Positions 8,652 to 15,757 of a DNA stretch of 49,229 nucleotides are shown here, piece after piece. The notes under the pieces were generated by a model that was not told the origin of the DNA, did not search any database, and was given only the letters and a program-made list of their open reading frames with translations. This DNA is from Alphaproteobacteria bacterium. Its GTDB lineage: Bacteria; Pseudomonadota; Alphaproteobacteria; Micavibrionales; Micavibrionaceae. Location of the stretch: NCBI GenBank assembly GCA_020442425.1, contig JAGRKB010000015.1, forward strand, positions 1 through 49,229. The letters are read 5' to 3'. The position numbers and the translations under genes are program-made. How positions within the stretch are numbered: position 1 is the stretch's first letter; every line of letters begins with the position of its first letter.

Positions 8652-8981
8652 ATGAAATCACTAAAATTGGCTACTTTTCTAATTGCCCTATCATGCCCTG
8701 CATTTGCCGAAGACACTTACGTCAATGGATATGTCAGGCAAGACGGGACATATGTGCAACCGCATTTCCGCTCACAGTCCGATAATTATTTGGACAATAA
8801 TTTTTCTACCAGAGGAAATATCAATCCGTACACTGGCGATCACGGGACTGAAAACACTCCAAGTCTAGGTTATCCAAAAGGCGGCGGCGAAAATAATTTC
8901 AACTACCAACAGTCCCCACCACACAATGGAAATTACAGATCATACGGCTCTTCTTACCAGAAGCCACCAAGCGGGATGTAA
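8652..8981 (+). CDS. small secreted protein with VNGYVRQDGTYVQPH motif
   Basis: This 109-aa protein has a signal peptide cleaved after PAFA (residue 19). The mature N-terminus carries YVNGYVRQDGTYVQPHFRS, then STRGNINPYTGDHGT; similar 'NGY-R-DGTYV-PH-R ... NPYTG' proteins recur in proteobacteria and phages as small secreted proteins of unknown function. The C-terminal half is rich in Gly, Asn, Tyr and Pro and looks disordered. AAGGGAC precedes the start. It follows the lipoprotein gene by 17 bases and is probably co-transcribed with it. Confidence 0.8.
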   Translation: MKSLKLATFLIALSCPAFAEDTYVNGYVRQDGTYVQPHFRSQSDNYLDNNFSTRGNINPYTGDHGTENTPSLGYPKGGGENNFNYQQSPPHNGNYRSYGSSYQKPPSGM

Positions 8982-9022
8982 GTCTGTCAAATTTCAATGT
9001 AAACTTAATTGTAGAGATAAAA

Positions 9023-9616
9023 ATGATTGGAAATATTCTTCATAATTTCTTAGGGCACAAGAAAATTAAAACTTCTCTTGATGACCAGACAAAAAATATG
9101 CTTTTGGCTGCAGCAGGTAGCTATGGTGGAGAGATATGTGATTATCTTTTACAATACACAAGTACCAAGGAAGAGAAGTTTATGGTGTCCATTAAAACAG
9201 GTGCCTTTGGGATTGCAATTGTGGCATATTTTTACACAACAGAATATTGCCACAATTTAGCTCCGCTTGTTTTAGCGAATGAACTTTTTGATACATACAA
9301 GAACTTTTACACTGATGTGAACCAAGTTAATAAACAGGCAAGAGACGCTTTAAATAATTTCATGGATCAAGATGGTAAAACTTTGCTTCCAACCACTATC
9401 GGCGCAATCTTATGTAATGAAGCAGATCCAGATAAAACACATTGGACTTTAAGTCGCGTGCTCTATCAATCAATTCGTGAGGGTTGCATGATAAATGAGA
9501 TTTCAAACTTCAAATTAGAAAAAGAACAAATCAATGGAATTCAAGAAAAAATTAGAACGTCATATGATCCGCTTCGCGCAAGTATTGGATATTTCATAGA
9601 ACAATCTAAATCATAA
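9023..9616 (+). CDS. hypothetical protein, island cargo, 197 aa
   Basis: I do not recognise this protein. It looks globular and mostly helical, with a moderately hydrophobic stretch around VSIKTGAFGIAIVAYFYTTEY that is more likely a buried core segment than a membrane helix. There is no signal peptide. The DNA is visibly more AT-rich than the housekeeping genes, consistent with acquisition. GTAGAGAT before the ATG could act as a weak ribosome-binding site. It lies between the exported pair and a membrane-protein gene in the cargo block. Confidence 0.65.
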   Translation: MIGNILHNFLGHKKIKTSLDDQTKNMLLAAAGSYGGEICDYLLQYTSTKEEKFMVSIKTGAFGIAIVAYFYTTEYCHNLAPLVLANELFDTYKNFYTDVNQVNKQARDALNNFMDQDGKTLLPTTIGAILCNEADPDKTHWTLSRVLYQSIREGCMINEISNFKLEKEQINGIQEKIRTSYDPLRASIGYFIEQSKS

Positions 9617-9634
9617 ATCTCCATGGAGGTAAGT

Positions 9635-10033
9635 ATGTTTTTGCCGTTAATCCTTATTCAAATGTTTTTGATAAGAACAGGATGGTGGGTTTATTATAAC
9701 TATACTACTCAACCCAAATATAACCACCCCATGATTTTTTGGAATCCTTTAATGAGGTTGGCTTTGGTGGTTGGCCCCACCGCTTGCGCCATATTACTGG
9801 TTGTATTTGCATTTCATCAAAACATTCATCCTTGGTGGTTTCTGTTATTTAGTATCGGATGGTGGATATATGGAAGTAAACTGCATAAACCAAAAGACGA
9901 CCTATTCCTCATGCCAACTCTGACCGAGGATGGTATAAGAATGGAAAATTTTTCAAAAGAAGAAATTCTTGATGATATTCGAGCGTGGAATAATGAATCA
10001 TCACAAAACAAGAACAATGATACCGAAGACTGA
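9635..10033 (+). CDS. membrane protein, island cargo, 132 aa
   Basis: The start at 9635 is preferred because GGAGGT lies just upstream; the earlier in-frame ATG at 9623 overlaps that ribosome-binding site. The protein has an N-terminal hydrophobic segment, then two strong membrane helices (LALVVGPTACAILLVVFAF and WWFLLFSIGWWIYG), with many tryptophans at the interfaces. A charged, acidic cytosolic tail ends in repeated Asn/Asp. No family is recognised. It begins 18 bases after the preceding cargo gene and is likely in the same transcript. Confidence 0.7.
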   Translation: MFLPLILIQMFLIRTGWWVYYNYTTQPKYNHPMIFWNPLMRLALVVGPTACAILLVVFAFHQNIHPWWFLLFSIGWWIYGSKLHKPKDDLFLMPTLTEDGIRMENFSKEEILDDIRAWNNESSQNKNNDTED

Positions 10034-10081
10034 TACTATATCGCATTTCAAAAGAGTGAGGTTGTTAAACACAAGAAAAAA

Positions 10082-10336
10082 ATGCAAGCATTTAACAAAA
10101 CAAGATTTCAACAGGCATATCAGATTGCGATGGCAGAGCAAGCCCCACAAATGTACCGTGAACTGATAAAGACCAAGGCATTAAAACAACATTTGCAGGA
10201 AACAGCAGAAGAAGCTCAGCAAATGTACGATTATACGGTAAAGCATCTAAAATCCACGCAAGGAATGTCCCATACCGAGGCTGGGCTTGTTGCAGCGGAA
10301 ATCGTGTTTGCGGATATGATCCAATTCCCGCAGTAA
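10082..10336 (+). CDS. small helical hypothetical protein, island cargo, 84 aa
   Basis: This 84-aa protein is rich in Gln, Ala and Lys and appears almost entirely helical (RFQQAYQIAMAEQAPQMYRELI, ALKQHLQETAEEAQQMYDYTV). No family is recognised. The ribosome-binding site is weak (only an A-rich tract). It lies 48 bases after the membrane-protein gene and 27 bases before the zinc-ribbon gene. Confidence 0.55.
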   Translation: MQAFNKTRFQQAYQIAMAEQAPQMYRELIKTKALKQHLQETAEEAQQMYDYTVKHLKSTQGMSHTEAGLVAAEIVFADMIQFPQ

Positions 10337-10363
10337 AATAAAGAAACTTTGGAGGCTTCGCTC

Positions 10364-10924
10364 ATGTCTATCCCTCATGTTTACCTCAAATGCGATTTGT
10401 GCGAGGAAGAATGGTCACAGGGTGCTCTGGTCGGACGCTGTTCCTACGAATTGCCGGATGGACGATTAGCCGATCTAGATAGAATGCTCTCATGGTGCAA
10501 TTCTTGTCAGACATATGTTCCTGTTGAAAAATTCCAGACCAGAGAGAAACTTGATAGAAAATTGGCTTCTGCCCTAAAAAATTTCAAGGAGGCACAGATA
10601 CCAGTAGAAAGTCGTATTTTGGGCCTATTCAAAACAATGAAAAATCCTGATCCCGATCGTCTGAAATATAGCCAAAGAAATTTTGAAGAGGCACAAGCCA
10701 CAAGAGATTGGATAGACCTAAGGAAATCCCCGCCACGCTGCCTGTGCTGTGGCTCGCAGGATATTTCTCCTAAGTCCGCCTTTAAATCCCCTGAATATCA
10801 TCATAACTGCGGCGGAATGGTTACCAGTAGAGAGAATGAAAACCTTCGAATTGCTTATGTTCTACAACACAAAATATATGATACCGAAGGAAATTTTTTG
10901 AGAATAGAAAAGAAAGATTCCTAA
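10364..10924 (+). CDS. zinc-ribbon protein, island cargo, 186 aa
   Basis: The ATG at 10364 is preceded by TTGGAGGC; a TTG at 10349 extends the frame but contains that site. Cys10/Cys13 and Cys45/Cys48 form one likely four-cysteine zinc knuckle. CLCCG at 126-130 with HHNCGG at 146-151 may form a second. Between them is a long charged helical region (about 50-120). No family is recognised. Zinc ribbons of this kind suggest binding to nucleic acid or protein, but the function is unknown. It is the last gene of the cargo block, convergent with the HTH gene. Confidence 0.7.
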   Translation: MSIPHVYLKCDLCEEEWSQGALVGRCSYELPDGRLADLDRMLSWCNSCQTYVPVEKFQTREKLDRKLASALKNFKEAQIPVESRILGLFKTMKNPDPDRLKYSQRNFEEAQATRDWIDLRKSPPRCLCCGSQDISPKSAFKSPEYHHNCGGMVTSRENENLRIAYVLQHKIYDTEGNFLRIEKKDS

Positions 10925-10988
10925 AATTACAGATCATCCTGATTTTGACGCAATCAAACTTCATTAGGCTTACGCGCGCGTAGGGTGG

Positions 10989-11279
10989 TCAAAAAAACGT
11001 TTCTATAGTACGTTTTTTGTAAGGTGTTTTAGCTCGTTTTGTACTGGCAGAGAAAAATACTCCCACCTGACCATCTTTGATTTCAAAACGTATCCCTAGA
11101 GTCTCCAGAGCTTTTTGAATCCTATCCGCAGCGAATGTATGAAGTGGAAGAGTTGTAAATCTTTCTACTCGCAGAACACTATTTTTATGGATATTTGCCA
11201 GTTTTGCCATTTCTTCCACCGTAAGGCCAAGAATAACTCTTCCAGACTTCAATTGTCGTGCATCTGTCACTTTTCTCAT
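10989..11279 (-). CDS. XRE-like helix-turn-helix regulator
   Basis: From the ATG at 11279 (AAAGG about 8 bases upstream) the protein is 96 aa. The segment ARQLKSGRVILGLTVEEMAKLANIHKNSVLRVERF reads as an XRE/Cro-type HTH: helix, turn, recognition helix. The C-terminal part (IQKALETLGIRFEIKDGQVGVFF) resembles the tail of small phage- and island-encoded XRE regulators. It lies between the cargo block and the primase, with repeats just upstream that it might bind. It is a plausible control gene for the island. Confidence 0.8.
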   Translation of the reverse strand: MRKVTDARQLKSGRVILGLTVEEMAKLANIHKNSVLRVERFTTLPLHTFAADRIQKALETLGIRFEIKDGQVGVFFSASTKRAKTPYKKRTIETFF

Positions 11280-11311
11280 TATTACAATACCTTTCTTAAA
11301 AGCAGTCATAA

Positions 11312-11431
11312 AGTGGCGTGAGTGGCGTGATATTTCTCATGCGTAAGGCTCGGAAAGAAAAAAACGTCATTTCTTTTTTTTATGCCCATAATCCTATGGG
11401 GTTTCTTGTGCCACTCGCGCCACTCATGCCA
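11312..11431. repeat. iteron-like repeats flanking an AT-rich core, candidate origin
   Basis: Two direct units AGTGGCGTG lie at 11312-11330. About 78 bp further on, after a stretch rich in A and T runs (11352-11390), the same motif occurs inverted: at 11408-11431 the minus strand reads GGCATG, AGTGGCGCG, AGTGGCAC. The arrangement lies directly after the stop codon of the primase and in front of the HTH gene. P4-type primases recognise iterons at their origin, so a replication origin is a reasonable inference. A regulator-binding region is the alternative. Confidence 0.5.
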
Positions 11432-13618
11432 TTAACGCTCTGTTTTCCATCCGATGCGAATTCCATGTACCATGCGTTTTCCGCCCGTCCCTTTTCCGAG
11501 GCTACAACCAAGGCGAACAAGTCGGGTGGTAAAATTCTTCCGTCCCAGCTTGCGCGTGATACCTGACTCTTCTGCCCAGTCCTCATATTCCTTGTAAATG
11601 GCTTGAGATGACACCTCTTGCAATGCTTCCATAGTGCATTTGTCTTGTACAAATTGCGCCACTTGGTCGGCTTCCAATCGCCATTCTTGCTTGGCATCCA
11701 TACAGCTTTGTGGTTCGGTAAAGTTACCTGTACGGATAACATTGCCAAAAGCGGCAAGGGATAGGTTCAAAATGCCGGATAGTTCCTCAGTCAATTTGTC
11801 TTTTAACTGCGGGTCTGCATCTACCCCAGCGACAAACTTTCGATTGAATGGAACAACTAATGCCCGCCTGAATAAGGCATCGGAAAAGTCTCGTGTGTGT
11901 GGCATATGATTTGTTCCAAACCAACACGTTGCAAAAGGCGAGAAGTCGAAAGGGTTTTGGCTCTTATGTTCGGCGGTAGTCAGTTCACCCGAAACAATCG
12001 CTTTCAATTCCGCATCGGCTATTTCTGCACCTTCGGCAATCTCTGTAACCAGATTTGCCAGTTTCATGTGTAAGTGCGCCCGTTGAAATTTATTGCCAAA
12101 CTGTGAGGGTTGAACCGCGCAAACATTCTGTGTTCCCAGCAATGCTTTGATAACTTCCAGAACAACGCTTTTCCCGTTTGCCCCTGAACCAACCAAAAGG
12201 GCAAAACGCTCGTTTCTGGCGTGGCTCATAAGGCTGTAGCCCATCATTTCCAGTAAGGCTTGTGCCTTTTGCTCTTTGTCACTATCTGGCTGAAAGACTT
12301 CACTCAAGAATTGACGGAAGCGGGGGCAATCTGCCTGCGGGTCATATGTGACAGGGATTTGTGTTGTCCGGTAATGGTTGCGGCAATGGGGGGATAAAAC
12401 CCATTCCGAACCATTCCAGCTTAATTCCCCATTTTTAACATTCACGGCGGAGGTGTCTTTGTTCCATTCATGCTCTTTGGCATATATTTCGGTTTTCAGA
12501 ACGTCCACTACGGAATCCACAAGCCCTTTAGTTATTTCATTATGGCTTTCTGCCAAAATGTTTTGAACATCCTGCTTGATAGCTCTGTCTGGTAGCGATT
12601 TCCAAACCCCCTGATTATCCCATTTCCAAACATGAGTGTCTGTCGATAGGATATTTTCCGAACCAATTGCATCCACAACATCTCTGGCAAAGTCGAGATG
12701 GTCGGGGTCTGCACCTGACTCTTCTGTTCCTTGGGTATAAGCTTTTAGAGCTTTATCCAGATGTGTAATCCCGACTCCTGCTCTTTTAAGCTGTCCCCTT
12801 AGGCTCATAAAGGCTGATAAATTCTCCTGTTTTAATGAGTGCAAAGCAGATAGAGCATCTGGCTTATAGGCTTCACCAATATCTTGTTTGCAACGCTCAA
12901 TCAGGTTTTCCAATGGGTCAATAACAGGAATTGCATTATCCAGAAGGCTGATAATCTGCCCCTCTGTCCATCCTTCGGGCAGTGTGTCTGCCAAGTCCCA
13001 TTTAGGCGGGAAGCCCTCCGGTATCTGTACAATCGAAACAGATTTGCATCCGGCCTTTTTAACGGCTCTGGCAACGCTTTGGGCGTAGTTTTGTCCTTCG
13101 GCGTCATTATCAGGCCATATAGTGATTGTTCGGCCTTGTAGGGGTTTCCAATCGGCATGATGTGAATTGCTTGCACCGTTGGGGCTTGTGACGGCTACAT
13201 AGTCAGGAAAAAGTGCTGTAGCGGCATCGGTAGCCTTTTCACCTTCGCAAATAATCACATTTGCATTCGGTTTCTGTGCCAGTCTATCCAATCCATACAA
13301 TGGGCGGGGCCTATCAAGTCCAGCCCAAGCCCAGCGCTTTCCATTCCCAAATTGGCGATAGCTATAGGGGCGGTCTTCTTTCTTGGTTGTACCGTCATTA
13401 TGCTGAATAATAAATCGGCAGTTCTTAAATAGTAGCCGTCCGTTCTTATCCCGATAATCCCAAATAATATCAGGGGTTCCGAATGTATCATGGAAAGGAA
13501 CTATGGCTTCCATATCTACAGGAACAGGAACAATCGCTATGCCTTTGGCTTTTCCATTATCAGGTTTAAAAGGAGTAGATTTTTCTTGTTCTGTAAGAGG
13601 CGTAAACATCTTATCCAT
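11432..13618 (-). CDS. P4-type phage/plasmid primase-helicase
   Basis: This 728-aa protein combines a TOPRIM-like primase part and a D5/P4-alpha superfamily 3 helicase. VIICEGEKATDAA (about 121-133) and TIWPDNDAEG (about 166-175) are the TOPRIM acidic motifs. The helicase Walker A, VGSGANGKS, is at 476-484, followed by the conserved IVSGELTTAEHKSQNPFDF region and TCWFGTNHMP (sensor). The C-terminus has a small winged-helix-like tail. It would start and unwind replication of the excised island. It overlaps the upstream 128-aa partner gene by 8 bp. The enzyme class is well supported; the replicative role of this copy is inferred. Confidence 0.92.
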   Translation of the reverse strand: MDKMFTPLTEQEKSTPFKPDNGKAKGIAIVPVPVDMEAIVPFHDTFGTPDIIWDYRDKNGRLLFKNCRFIIQHNDGTTKKEDRPYSYRQFGNGKRWAWAGLDRPRPLYGLDRLAQKPNANVIICEGEKATDAATALFPDYVAVTSPNGASNSHHADWKPLQGRTITIWPDNDAEGQNYAQSVARAVKKAGCKSVSIVQIPEGFPPKWDLADTLPEGWTEGQIISLLDNAIPVIDPLENLIERCKQDIGEAYKPDALSALHSLKQENLSAFMSLRGQLKRAGVGITHLDKALKAYTQGTEESGADPDHLDFARDVVDAIGSENILSTDTHVWKWDNQGVWKSLPDRAIKQDVQNILAESHNEITKGLVDSVVDVLKTEIYAKEHEWNKDTSAVNVKNGELSWNGSEWVLSPHCRNHYRTTQIPVTYDPQADCPRFRQFLSEVFQPDSDKEQKAQALLEMMGYSLMSHARNERFALLVGSGANGKSVVLEVIKALLGTQNVCAVQPSQFGNKFQRAHLHMKLANLVTEIAEGAEIADAELKAIVSGELTTAEHKSQNPFDFSPFATCWFGTNHMPHTRDFSDALFRRALVVPFNRKFVAGVDADPQLKDKLTEELSGILNLSLAAFGNVIRTGNFTEPQSCMDAKQEWRLEADQVAQFVQDKCTMEALQEVSSQAIYKEYEDWAEESGITRKLGRKNFTTRLVRLGCSLGKGTGGKRMVHGIRIGWKTER

Positions 13619-13997
13619 GGCTCACCCCCAACATACGCAGAATAGCTTTAGCGGCATCGGATTGGCTAAGGTCTGCTAGATAGGCGGCAAGCGATACAAT
13701 ATCCCCGCCACTGTCCCCTGTGGCAAAGTCTGCCCAGCGCCCTGTCATCAGATTAACTCTGAAAGAACCTGCCTTGTGGTCGTTCCGTTTGGGATTAAGA
13801 GCGGTAAACTCATGCCCATAAACCTTACCGTCTGGCAACCATCTGGAAAGAATGCTGGGCAGGTAACTCATAGCAAGAGCATTCACTTCATGGAAATTTA
13901 CTTGCTGGGTGCTTAGTTCATTGATATAGTTATTTTGCAAATCTACTTTAGCCGTCTGGATGCGTCCGGCGGCTTTTCTTTTTATTGATCTGACCAT
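13611..13997 (-). CDS. primase N-terminal-like partner protein
   Basis: This 128-aa protein resembles the N-terminal part of large P4/DUF927-type primases: a variable start, then ALNPKRNDHKAGSFRVNLMTGRWADFATGDSGGDIVSLAAYLADLS, the typical segment preceding the TOPRIM part. The zinc-binding cysteines of the CHC2 domain are not present. It overlaps the primase-helicase start by 8 bp, so the two are translationally coupled and probably work as one split primase. GGGAGAATAATT before the ATG is a good ribosome-binding site. Confidence 0.8.
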   Translation of the reverse strand: MVRSIKRKAAGRIQTAKVDLQNNYINELSTQQVNFHEVNALAMSYLPSILSRWLPDGKVYGHEFTALNPKRNDHKAGSFRVNLMTGRWADFATGDSGGDIVSLAAYLADLSQSDAAKAILRMLGVSHG

Positions 13998-13999
13998 AA

Positions 14000-14191
14000 T
14001 TATTCTCCCTCGTTTTTGTATGACGGGAGGTTTTTTATGAATCTTTCAATCTCGCTTCGGCGCACGCGAAGTGATTTTCCTATTTTTACAGCCTGAATTT
14101 CACCTGCGTTTAAGAGCTGGTAGAACTTTGTGTTTCCTATTCCTCCAAGGGCAATACGAGCCTGATCTTTTGATAACAATTCATCTTGCAT
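14000..14191 (-). CDS. AlpA/excisionase-like HTH protein
   Basis: This 63-aa protein is a small MerR-type HTH of the AlpA/excisionase group: LLSKDQARIALGGIGNTKFYQLLNAGEIQAVKIGKSLRVRRSEIERFIKNLP. Such proteins activate the integrase gene or direct excision in P4-like elements. GGAG precedes the ATG by 8 bases. It lies 2 bases upstream of the primase partner gene, so it heads the replication operon. Confidence 0.88.
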   Translation of the reverse strand: MQDELLSKDQARIALGGIGNTKFYQLLNAGEIQAVKIGKSLRVRRSEIERFIKNLPSYKNEGE

Positions 14192-14307
14192 TCTTTATTC
14201 TCCGTTCGGTTAATGCGGAATGTCCGCGTTGAATACCGAGAGGGTGAATTAAAGAAGGTATGTTGTCTAAATTGATTATTTGCCCAAGAAATTTGCCTGG
14301 GCAGATT

Positions 14308-14976
14308 TTAGGATGACCGTCTGCGGCCTCGCTGCTTCCAAGCTTCAGGGGCTAATTCTGCCCGAACAGTTTTAATCTGCTCCTTAGTTGGTTTTTTACC
14401 TAAAGCCTTTTCCATGGCGTCCCAATCATCTTCCCAACTAGACCTCTTATTCTTCGATTCGCATTCTAAAACATACTTTTTGTATTCTGCCCGTAAAGCA
14501 GATTTTGATATAGGTTGTGCCTTTTTCATTTTTTTTATATTTAACCCCAAAGCAATCAATAATGCTTGTGGAGGCTCGTTTATAAAGCATTCTTGAAAAA
14601 GACTTACAATCTTTATTGGTTCAAAATAAAGATCGTCGGTGTCGTCGCTTGGAAGGGAAGTAATTTTTTTTGCCAAAATTTTTTCATTCATAAAATTAAC
14701 AAGGGAATTTTTGTTATTCGTATAGGTTTCTTCTCCATGCTTTTGGTCATAGAACATATCTTCCCACTCAAGATTACCTTTCTTCTTAAGTGTTTTTATA
14801 TCCCACACAGTTTCGGAGTCTGTGAGAATTAGACCACTTTCATGTTTCCCCAAAATTTCATTAAATTCATAAAAAGTTCCGCCTTTTTGGGGATCAAACC
14901 CAAGGAATAGATTTGCGGCCTCGCTTAGTGTCCATACACTTCTGTAATTAACCCACCAACCATAGTTAATAGTCAT
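14308..14976 (-). CDS. hypothetical island protein, about 222 aa
   Basis: I do not recognise a family. The N-terminus (YRSVWTLSEAANLFLGFDPQK) resembles the start of phage/plasmid accessory proteins with a LysM- or HTH-like helical opening; the C-terminus is basic (EAWKQRGRRRSS). A region around SALRAEYKKYVLECESKNKRSSWEDDWDAMEKALG is helical and charged. I chose the ATG at 14976, with GGA 7 bases upstream, over the TTG at 14988. It is placed between the toxin-antitoxin pair and alpA. A nucleic-acid-binding role is only a guess. Confidence 0.65.
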   Translation of the reverse strand: MTINYGWWVNYRSVWTLSEAANLFLGFDPQKGGTFYEFNEILGKHESGLILTDSETVWDIKTLKKKGNLEWEDMFYDQKHGEETYTNNKNSLVNFMNEKILAKKITSLPSDDTDDLYFEPIKIVSLFQECFINEPPQALLIALGLNIKKMKKAQPISKSALRAEYKKYVLECESKNKRSSWEDDWDAMEKALGKKPTKEQIKTVRAELAPEAWKQRGRRRSS

Positions 14977-15010
14977 TGTATTATCCAATTAATTGTTTTC
15001 CCGATTTATT

Positions 15011-15361
15011 CTAATCCCTCAAAGACACTGCCAGATTGTCAGGCTGGGTTAAGCCTTCATGTCCTAGCAGTGTATGTGTGACTTGGTTCAGATTATTTAA
15101 GCTGGGGTTTCCAGAGGGAGAGAGCATCCGCATAAGGCTTTCTTTAGGGATGTGGGTCTTTTTGGCAAGGGTTGGAAAACCGATTGTGGCATTGATATAG
15201 TCACGGATAAAAGCCTTGCCCGTTTGCATATCTTCATTGTTTCCAGCCACAATAAGCGCAATGCCTCGTGTGAGCATTCCGCGTCTGAATTTCTTGTCGC
15301 GCTGGGCGCGTTCAATAATTGTTTCTTTAAAATCACGGGTTAAAGGCATATCCATTTCCAT
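15011..15361 (-). CDS. HTH antitoxin of the COG3636 type
   Basis: This protein matches the antitoxin partner of the COG3657 'addiction module killer' family: PLTRDFKETIIERAQRDKKFRRGML, GKAFIRDYINATIGFPTLAKKT, then the HTH HIPKESLMRMLSPSGNPSLNNLNQVTHTLLGHEG. The core begins at the third Met (15349); starts at 15361 and 15355 are also possible. It follows the toxin gene by 70 bp, and that gap has repeats and a palindrome that could be its operator. Toxin first, antitoxin second is the usual order for this family. Confidence 0.88.
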   Translation of the reverse strand: MEMDMPLTRDFKETIIERAQRDKKFRRGMLTRGIALIVAGNNEDMQTGKAFIRDYINATIGFPTLAKKTHIPKESLMRMLSPSGNPSLNNLNQVTHTLLGHEGLTQPDNLAVSLRD

Positions 15362-15406
15362 CCATTAAAGTCCGTTAATGTCCATTATAATACTAACATA
15401 TATGTT
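15361..15406. promoter_or_regulatory. repeats and palindrome upstream of the antitoxin gene
   Basis: Three tandem 10-bp units (TCCATTAAAG, TCCGTTAATG, TCCATTATAA) at 15361-15390 are followed by the perfect 12-bp palindrome AACATATATGTT at 15395-15406. They lie in the gap between toxin and antitoxin genes. A one-turn repeat period fits a DNA-binding site on one face of the helix. An operator for autoregulation, with a private antitoxin promoter, is inferred. Confidence 0.45.
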
Positions 15407-15431
15407 ATTATGTTTTCCAGTCAAATATGGG

Positions 15432-15755
15432 CTATTTTCTGGATTTCTCGGCTTGATAGGCTTCCCAGAGGGCTTTTGCCTTCTCAATATCCTTGTCTTG
15501 CTTATGTTTTGTCCCGCCAATAAGCAGAATAACCAAGTCTTTTCCGTCCATCCCGTAATAAAGGCGAAGCGCTGGGGTTCCGAATATGCGCCGTTCCATA
15601 ACCCCAGCGCCAACGGATTTATGGTCGCCAAGGTTGCCGCGTTCCATGCGGTAAAGGGCTTCTGTGACGCGCTGGGCGTGTGTGGCAGGGATGCGGGCAA
15701 ACCAGTCCCCGAAATGGTTCTTTCCTTGTGCTGTTATGTACTGGACAATCCGCAT
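15432..15755 (-). CDS. RelE/HigB-like toxin (COG3657 addiction module killer)
   Basis: From the ATG at 15755 the protein is 107 aa, typical for this RelE/ParE-superfamily branch. FGDWFARIPATHAQRVTEALYRMERGNLGDHKSVGAGVMERRI and ALRLYYGMDGKDLVILLIGGTKHKQDKDIEKAKALWEAY are the family hallmarks. Such toxins usually cleave mRNA at the ribosome. GGGGGA lies upstream within the integrase 3' end. The start is two bases after the integrase stop codon, so the toxin is probably translated from the integrase transcript. It pairs with the COG3636-type antitoxin downstream. Confidence 0.9.
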   Translation of the reverse strand: MRIVQYITAQGKNHFGDWFARIPATHAQRVTEALYRMERGNLGDHKSVGAGVMERRIFGTPALRLYYGMDGKDLVILLIGGTKHKQDKDIEKAKALWEAYQAEKSRK

Positions 15756-15757
15756 CA

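Noticed and set aside
10971..10982. Perfect 12-bp palindrome TACGCGCGCGTA
   Set aside because: It lies between two convergent gene ends without a promoter or T run; it is too short and simple in sequence to support a call.
14281..14303. Hairpin TGCCCA/TGGGCA after the 222-aa island gene
   Set aside because: The stem is only 6 bp with a long loop and no T run on the minus strand, so a terminator call is not supported.
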